DNA of 64,000 nt, taken from assembly GCF_900100875.1 (NCBI RefSeq), contig NZ_FNKQ01000001.1, positions 868,001-932,000 of the forward strand, given 5' to 3'. This DNA comes from Halopelagius longus. Its GTDB lineage: Archaea; Halobacteriota; Halobacteria; Halobacteriales; Haloferacaceae. Numbering within the stretch: position 1 is the first letter of the stretch; every line of letters starts with the position of its first letter. The notes beneath the pieces were generated by a model that saw nothing but the letters and a program-made list of their open reading frames with translations, had not been told where the DNA came from and searched no databases. Shown here piece by piece: positions 59,890 through 64,000 of this stretch. The position numbers were made by a program, and so were the translations under genes.

Positions 59890-60960
59890 TTAGTCGGCCT
59901 TCGGCGTCGCCGCGACGTCGATTTCGCCTTCGTCGAGTTCCGCTTCGACTTCGCGGGCGGCTTTCACCATGTTCTCCATCTTCCGGTAGGCGACTTCGCG
60001 GGGGAGGAGTTTCACGCCGCAGTCGGGCGAGACGGTGAGTTTCTCCGGCGGGACGACCTTCAGACCCTGCTTGATGTTCTCCTTTATCTCCTCGACGGAC
60101 TCCACCTCGGCGGTGTGGACGTCCACGACGCCGAGTGCGAGGTCCGGTTCGAACTCGGGGTCGGTGAACACGTCTATCTGCTCGTAGCCGCCGTTGCACA
60201 GTTCCACGTCGAACTCGTCGATGGGGAAGTCGTTGAGTTCGGGGTAGATGCGGGAGTAGTCGCCGTAACAGACGTGGAGGCCGATGCGAACCTCGTCGTC
60301 GATGCCGTCGACGATGCGTTCGAGACACTCGCCGACGATGGCGTGGTCGTCGGGCGTCGTCGCGAGGGCGGGTTCGTCTATCTGGATGTAGCGCGCGCCC
60401 GCCTCGACGAGTTTCTCGACTTCCGTGTTCACGAGGTCCGCGAGGTCGTAGGCGAGGTCCTCCTCGGTGTTGTACGCCTCGTTGAACGACCAGCGAGCGA
60501 GGGTGTACGGGCCGGTGATGGGCACCTTCACGGGCTTCTCGGCCACGTCGGAGGTGAACTCGAACTCGTCGACCAACCACGGTTCGTCGTACTCGACTTC
60601 GCTCGCGACGGAGGGTTTGTCGAAGTAGTTGTGCCCCCACACCTTCACCGGGCCGTTGAACTCGTAGCCGGGGATGCGGTGGGCGAAGTACTCGACCATC
60701 TCCTCGCGGCGCATCTCGCCGTCGACGACGGTGTCGAGGCCCGCGTTCTCGTGTTCGTGGGTGATGACGCGCGCGGCGTCGTCGTACGCCTCCGCCAAGT
60801 CGTCGTCGTCGAACTTCGACTCCTCGTCGTCGGCGAGTTCCTTCGAGCGGTTCAGCCACTTCGGCTTGGGGTAACTCCCGACCACCGTGGTCAGGAGGAA
60901 GTGGTCGTTCTCGTGGCCGTTCGGTCGGAACTGCTCGCGGTTGTCCGCGTTTCGTGCCAT
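59890..60960 (-). CDS. Core methionine synthase (MetE-type)
   Basis: The 356-residue protein is the catalytic half of cobalamin-independent methionine synthase: TTVVGSYPKP, DTVVDGEMRRE, RYIQIDEPAL, GLHVCYGDY (zinc His and Cys) and KLTVSPDCGVK (zinc Cys). It lacks the N-terminal substrate half of bacterial MetE. Archaeal core MetE enzymes use methylcobalamin or a corrinoid protein rather than folate. It follows a paralogous gene with a 1-base overlap (TAATG). Confidence 0.9.
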   Translation of the reverse strand: MARNADNREQFRPNGHENDHFLLTTVVGSYPKPKWLNRSKELADDEESKFDDDDLAEAYDDAARVITHEHENAGLDTVVDGEMRREEMVEYFAHRIPGYEFNGPVKVWGHNYFDKPSVASEVEYDEPWLVDEFEFTSDVAEKPVKVPITGPYTLARWSFNEAYNTEEDLAYDLADLVNTEVEKLVEAGARYIQIDEPALATTPDDHAIVGECLERIVDGIDDEVRIGLHVCYGDYSRIYPELNDFPIDEFDVELCNGGYEQIDVFTDPEFEPDLALGVVDVHTAEVESVEEIKENIKQGLKVVPPEKLTVSPDCGVKLLPREVAYRKMENMVKAAREVEAELDEGEIDVAATPKAD

Positions 60961-61967
60961 TACGCCTCCACCTCCGTCTGGAGGTCGGCCGCCTCAGCGA
61001 GGACGGCGAGTTTCTCTTGGTGCTTGTTCACGGGTAGGTAGAACGGTTCGGTGTTCGTCGTCAGGTACGTCGTCTCGAACGTCGCCATCTGCACTTGGTC
61101 GAGGACCCACTCGACGCGTTCGCGCACCGTCTCGGGGTCTTCGACCAGCGTGTTCTGTCCGTCCACGAGGCCGAGCGAAATCGAGTCTTTCGTCCCGTAC
61201 TCGTTGATGTTGTACAGCGTCTGCTCTCTGTCGGCCTCGACGAAGTCGAAGCCGATGGCCTCGACGTCGGCGTCCATCAGGTGGGCGTACGTCTTCTCGT
61301 CGAACGCCTCCCAGTAGGTGTGGACGACCACGTCGGCGTCCGTCGCGTCGGCGACGGCGTCGACGGCGTCGGGGACGCGTTCGGCGACGTCGTCGTCGGG
61401 CGCGTCGGTGACCAGGGAGGGTTCCAGAAGGTACAGCGTCTCGTGGTCGGGGAACGCCTCGACTTCGCCGCCGAGGAACTCGGCGACGGCGTCGAGGAAC
61501 TCCGCCTCGTCGCCGTAGTGTTCGTCGGAGGCTAGTTCCGCAAGCGAGTACGGGCCGGGGAGGACCGCCTGAAGCGGTTCGCCGTCGAGTCGGTCGGCGG
61601 CCGACTCCAGTTCCTCGGCCACGTCGCCGGAGAACGTCAGGTCGCCGACGACGCGGGGGTCACGATAGAAGTTGTTGTTGTCGTAGTAGCGCACGATGCC
61701 GCCCGTCTCGACGTTCTCGTGGACGGTGAGGGGGTGTGCGAGCATGTCGTCCCAGCGGAGTTGCCCCTCGACGATGCGGTCCAGACCGGCGTCGAGTTGG
61801 TCGTCTACGACCTCGGCGCGGGCGTCCTCGTAGACGGCGACGATGTCGTCGGATTCGTCGCCCGAGATGAGGTCGTGTTTCTGGTGGCCTTTCAGGTCCG
61901 AGAGGTCTGTCTTCGCCCAGTCGGGGAGGGGATACAACCCGGGCGTCGTGGCGACGAACTCTGTCAT
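60960..61967 (-). CDS. MetE-like paralogue lacking zinc ligands
   Basis: The 335-residue protein has the MetE barrel pattern (FVATTPGLYPLPDWAKTDL, LDRIVEGQLRWDDML, VLPGPYSLAELA) but reads VVHTYWEAF where the catalytic copy has HVCYG, and TTNTEPFYLP where that copy has the SPDCG zinc cysteine. A methyl-transfer role on its own is therefore doubtful. It could be a structural or substrate-binding partner of the downstream MetE, with which it is translationally coupled. Confidence 0.8.
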   Translation of the reverse strand: MTEFVATTPGLYPLPDWAKTDLSDLKGHQKHDLISGDESDDIVAVYEDARAEVVDDQLDAGLDRIVEGQLRWDDMLAHPLTVHENVETGGIVRYYDNNNFYRDPRVVGDLTFSGDVAEELESAADRLDGEPLQAVLPGPYSLAELASDEHYGDEAEFLDAVAEFLGGEVEAFPDHETLYLLEPSLVTDAPDDDVAERVPDAVDAVADATDADVVVHTYWEAFDEKTYAHLMDADVEAIGFDFVEADREQTLYNINEYGTKDSISLGLVDGQNTLVEDPETVRERVEWVLDQVQMATFETTYLTTNTEPFYLPVNKHQEKLAVLAEAADLQTEVEA

Positions 61968-62003
61968 CGTCTCCCCGTTGGAAATGCCGCTGCTTAATAT
62001 TTG

Positions 62004-62019
62004 CTAATGCGTCTAATGC
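62004..62019 (-). promoter_or_regulatory. CTAATGC direct repeats in the MetE-operon promoter
   Basis: CTAATGC occurs at 62004-62010 and 62013-62019 (9 bases apart), just upstream of a TATA-like AATATTA (minus strand, about 61995-62003) that lies about 30 bases before the MetE-like start. Tandem direct repeats in such a place suit a regulator binding to methionine-related genes. Confidence 0.35.
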
Positions 62020-62026
62020 TTCCCAG

Positions 62027-62641
62027 TTATTTTTCCGAGAGCGCGAGGACGCTCAGCGTCTCGAAGGGGTACGACTCGCGGACGACCACGTCGTGGTCGA
62101 AGCCCCGCCGTTCGGCCCGTTCGACCACCTCGTCGTAGCCGGTGAGCGAACTCACCAACAGTAGGACGACGCCGTCGGGCGCGAGCACCCGCCCGACGTC
62201 GTCGACGAACGGGTCGATGAGTTCCCGGCCCGTCTCGCCGCCCGAGAGGGCGCGTTCCATCCAGTCGGACCACTCGTTGTCGGGGTCCGTCGGGAGGTAC
62301 GGCGGGTTGAACGCCACGGTGTCGAACGCGCCGTCTGCGAACGGGTCGAGCAGGTTCGCGCGGACCACCTCGATTTCGCCGTGTCCCTCCGAGGCCGCCG
62401 CCCGGCCGCGTTCGCGGGCGCTTCGACACGCGTGGGGGTTCACGTCGGTGGCGACGACGCTCTCTACGTCCGCCGCCTCCCTCGCCGCCTGCTCTGCGAC
62501 CCACCCGGACCCGGTTCCGACCTCCAAGAACCGCCCGCAGCCCCGTTCGACGACGGCCTCCGCCAGCAGTCCGGAGTCCTCGGCGGGTTGATAGACGTCC
62601 GTCTCCATCCCTCGTTTCTCGGCCAAGTCCTCGCCCGTCAC
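62027..62641 (-). CDS. HemK2-like methyltransferase
   Basis: The 204-residue protein starts with a GTG that overlaps the upstream MscS stop (GTGA). It has the conserved YQPAEDSGLLAE segment, the SAM-binding FLEVGTGSGWVAEQA and the catalytic NPPY (FNPPYLP). HemK2/Mtq2-type enzymes methylate the glutamine of the GGQ motif in release factors. The N-terminal LAEKRGMETDVYQPAEDS resembles archaeal homologues, which supports the GTG over an inner ATG. Confidence 0.9.
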   Translation of the reverse strand: MTGEDLAEKRGMETDVYQPAEDSGLLAEAVVERGCGRFLEVGTGSGWVAEQAAREAADVESVVATDVNPHACRSARERGRAAASEGHGEIEVVRANLLDPFADGAFDTVAFNPPYLPTDPDNEWSDWMERALSGGETGRELIDPFVDDVGRVLAPDGVVLLLVSSLTGYDEVVERAERRGFDHDVVVRESYPFETLSVLALSEK

Positions 62642-63846
62642 GACTCCTCACCCCGTCCGTCGGCCGCGCGGGTGTGCGATTGGTCGCGTGGGGCGTCTTC
62701 GTCGGCGTCGGGGGCCGGACCCTCGCCGCCCGCGAGGACGAACCCCTCTTTCTCTTCGCGCGCCATGAGTTCCTGTTGCGGGTAGGGTATCTTGATTCCC
62801 TCGCGGTCGAACGCCTCCTTGACCGCGCCGACGATGGCCGTCTGCGTCCGCCACTTGCGGCGGGCGCTGGGTCGGTCTATCCACGCGCGGACGCCGAGAA
62901 GCACCGCCGAGTCGCCGAACTCCTTGAGGACCACCTGCGGCGACGGGACCGAGAGCACGTCTTCGAGTTCGTCGACGGCCGCTTGGGCCACCTCTGCGGC
63001 GTGGTTCGGGTCGACGTCGTAGTCCACGCCGACTTCGACTTCGATGCGGAGTCTCCCCTTCCGACTCCGGTTGACGAGCGTCTCGCCCGAGATAACGTCG
63101 TTGGGGACCATCACGTACTCGCCGTCGAACGACTGGATGCGCGTGTTCACGACGGTGATGTCGGTGACGATGCCCTCGTGTTCGCCGACCTCTATCCAGT
63201 CGCCTATCTCGAACGGTCGGGAGAACATGAGGACGAACCCGGCGATGAGTGCGCCGAGCGTCTGTCTCGCCGCCATCCCGACGACGATGCCGAGGAACCC
63301 GGCCCCGACGAGCAACCCGCCGAGGTCGGCGTTCCAGACGCCGAGGACGACCACCGCGGTGACGAAGTACACCGTCAACTGAGCGAGGCGGTAGATGACC
63401 TCCCGTTGGTGGTCGCTGACGTTCGGTTGGCTCTGGGCCACCTCGTCCGTGAGTTGGTGGACGAGGCCGGTTACCGCGTACGCACTCACGAGGAGCAGCC
63501 CCGAGAGGGCGAGTTGGACGACCACCCGCCTGCCGAACCGGTACTGTTCGTACACCTCGACGAGTTGGGCCGAGAAGCCCCAGACGCCGACGAGGAGTAG
63601 CGCGCCGCCGACGGTGACCGCCATCGTCGCCAGCGTGACGCCGACGTGCCAGACGGTGGCGGGGATCCACGGCGGCACCAAGTCGTGGAACCTGTTCGTC
63701 CGGCCCAGTACGAACGTGACGACGGCGACGACGGCGACGGTCACGGCGACCCGCCCCGTCAGCGAGGGGACGAACGTCCGCGGCAGGGCGAGGAGTCCGC
63801 TCTCCGCGGCCTCTGTCGCCGCCGTCGTGAGTGTGTGCGTCTGCAT
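62638..63846 (-). CDS. MscS-family mechanosensitive channel (second copy)
   Basis: The 402-residue protein has about four to five membrane helices, then the MscS pore and beta domain: GLLVGAGFLGIVVGMAARQTLGALIAGFVLMFSRPFEIGDWIEV, EYVMVPNDVISGETLVNRS. The C-terminus is acidic and disordered (GGEGPAPDADEDAPRD). It overlaps hemK2 by 4 bases. The gene lies between a probable ksgA and hemK2, an order seen in haloarchaea. It differs clearly from the MscS at 2646-3749. Confidence 0.9.
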   Translation of the reverse strand: MQTHTLTTAATEAAESGLLALPRTFVPSLTGRVAVTVAVVAVVTFVLGRTNRFHDLVPPWIPATVWHVGVTLATMAVTVGGALLLVGVWGFSAQLVEVYEQYRFGRRVVVQLALSGLLLVSAYAVTGLVHQLTDEVAQSQPNVSDHQREVIYRLAQLTVYFVTAVVVLGVWNADLGGLLVGAGFLGIVVGMAARQTLGALIAGFVLMFSRPFEIGDWIEVGEHEGIVTDITVVNTRIQSFDGEYVMVPNDVISGETLVNRSRKGRLRIEVEVGVDYDVDPNHAAEVAQAAVDELEDVLSVPSPQVVLKEFGDSAVLLGVRAWIDRPSARRKWRTQTAIVGAVKEAFDREGIKIPYPQQELMAREEKEGFVLAGGEGPAPDADEDAPRDQSHTRAADGRGEES

Positions 63847-63868
63847 CGAGAGCGGTGAGTGTAGTTCG

Positions 63869-64000
63869 CTACCGGCCGTGTTCGTCCGCGAGCGTCGCCA
63901 ACGCGGCGAACTCTTTCGGAGCCATGTTGCCGGCGCGCTTGCGGAGCACGTCCTCGTCGGCCGCCTCGACGACCGCCTCGGGGTCCGAGAGGCCGGAGAT
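63869..64000 (-). CDS. C-terminal end of probable rRNA dimethyladenosine transferase KsgA (partial)
   Basis: Only the last 43 residues are present (ISGLSDPEAVVEAADEDVL...), including RKRAGNMAPKEFAALATLADE. This resembles the C-terminal tail of archaeal RsmA/Dim1 proteins (pattern RKRxGxLxPxEFAxLA). The known archaeal order ksgA followed by mscS/hemK2 genes supports it. The rest lies outside the window, so the call is tentative. Confidence 0.5.
   Translation of the reverse strand: MSGLSDPEAVVEAADEDVLRKRAGNMAPKEFAALATLADEHGR

Overview
The window is a 64-kb piece of a haloarchaeal chromosome, most probably from a Haloferacales-type organism. The evidence is strong GC richness, very acidic proteins, dodecin, twin-arginine lipoproteins, archaeal replication, translation and RNA-processing genes (PriS, GINS, L7Ae, S28e, L24e, L37e, Lsm, archease, RtcB, MBF1), and many TATA boxes placed 25-30 bases before start codons, which implies leaderless mRNAs. 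Coding density is high, with operons overlapping by 1-8 bases. I see no rRNA, IS element, integrase or CRISPR array. The region looks like core chromosome rather than an island.

Layout. 1-4.7 kb: a partial membrane protein, dodecin, a 5'-nucleotidase-like phosphoesterase, a universal stress protein, an MscS channel and a PAC2-type protein. 4.8-13.1 kb: a sugar module with the regulator TrmB, a zinc-ribbon membrane protein and a six-gene minus-strand operon (Tat lipoprotein binding protein, two permeases, ATPase, a tiny membrane protein, and a Gfo/Idh/MocA oxidoreductase). 13.4-19 kb: primase PriS overlapping a GINS subunit, peroxiredoxin, then an Hsp20-like/CDC48 operon. 19-26 kb: hydrolase, small membrane and lipoprotein genes, PanB, a pilin, a ribose-1,5-bisphosphate isomerase-like protein and a sugar isomerase/oxidoreductase pair. 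26-34.7 kb: GNAT, archease, DoxX-like protein, RtcB, HAD hydrolase, acyl-CoA dehydrogenase, AlaX and MBF1. 34.9-44.7 kb: tRNA-Leu(GAG), DUF420 protein, DUF892 protein, MoaD-like protein, PurF, L37e/Lsm, a histidine kinase, RNase J with a polyprenyl synthase, and a regulator. 44.8-53 kb: GltX, a cyclase-family hydrolase, a DUF456-like protein, a ferredoxin and a complete FixABCX-type electron-transfer operon. 53-64 kb: an HTH-GNAT fusion, a 54-residue zinc protein, TmcA, the L7Ae-S28e-L24e-Ndk operon, a cupredoxin, two MetE-like proteins, HemK2, a second MscS and the end of a probable KsgA.

Most of the novelty is regulatory or structural. The Hsp20-like/CDC48 promoter carries a perfect CTAAC-N5-GTTAG palindrome over the expected transcription start. 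This is the operator type I remember for the Archaeoglobus HSR1 heat-shock regulator, and here it sits in front of the same kind of gene pair. The trmB promoter and the sugar-transporter promoter share a 16-base sequence identical at 12 positions. RNase J and L7Ae, both RNA-interacting proteins, have long structured leaders. Three consecutive hairpins follow the tRNA-Leu gene. Two adjacent perfect palindromes lie in frame inside a C-terminal insertion of gltX. A MoaD-like protein ends in Cys-Cys instead of Gly-Gly, and one of two paired MetE-like proteins lacks the zinc ligands. No search could be run, so family names rest on motif recognition and context.
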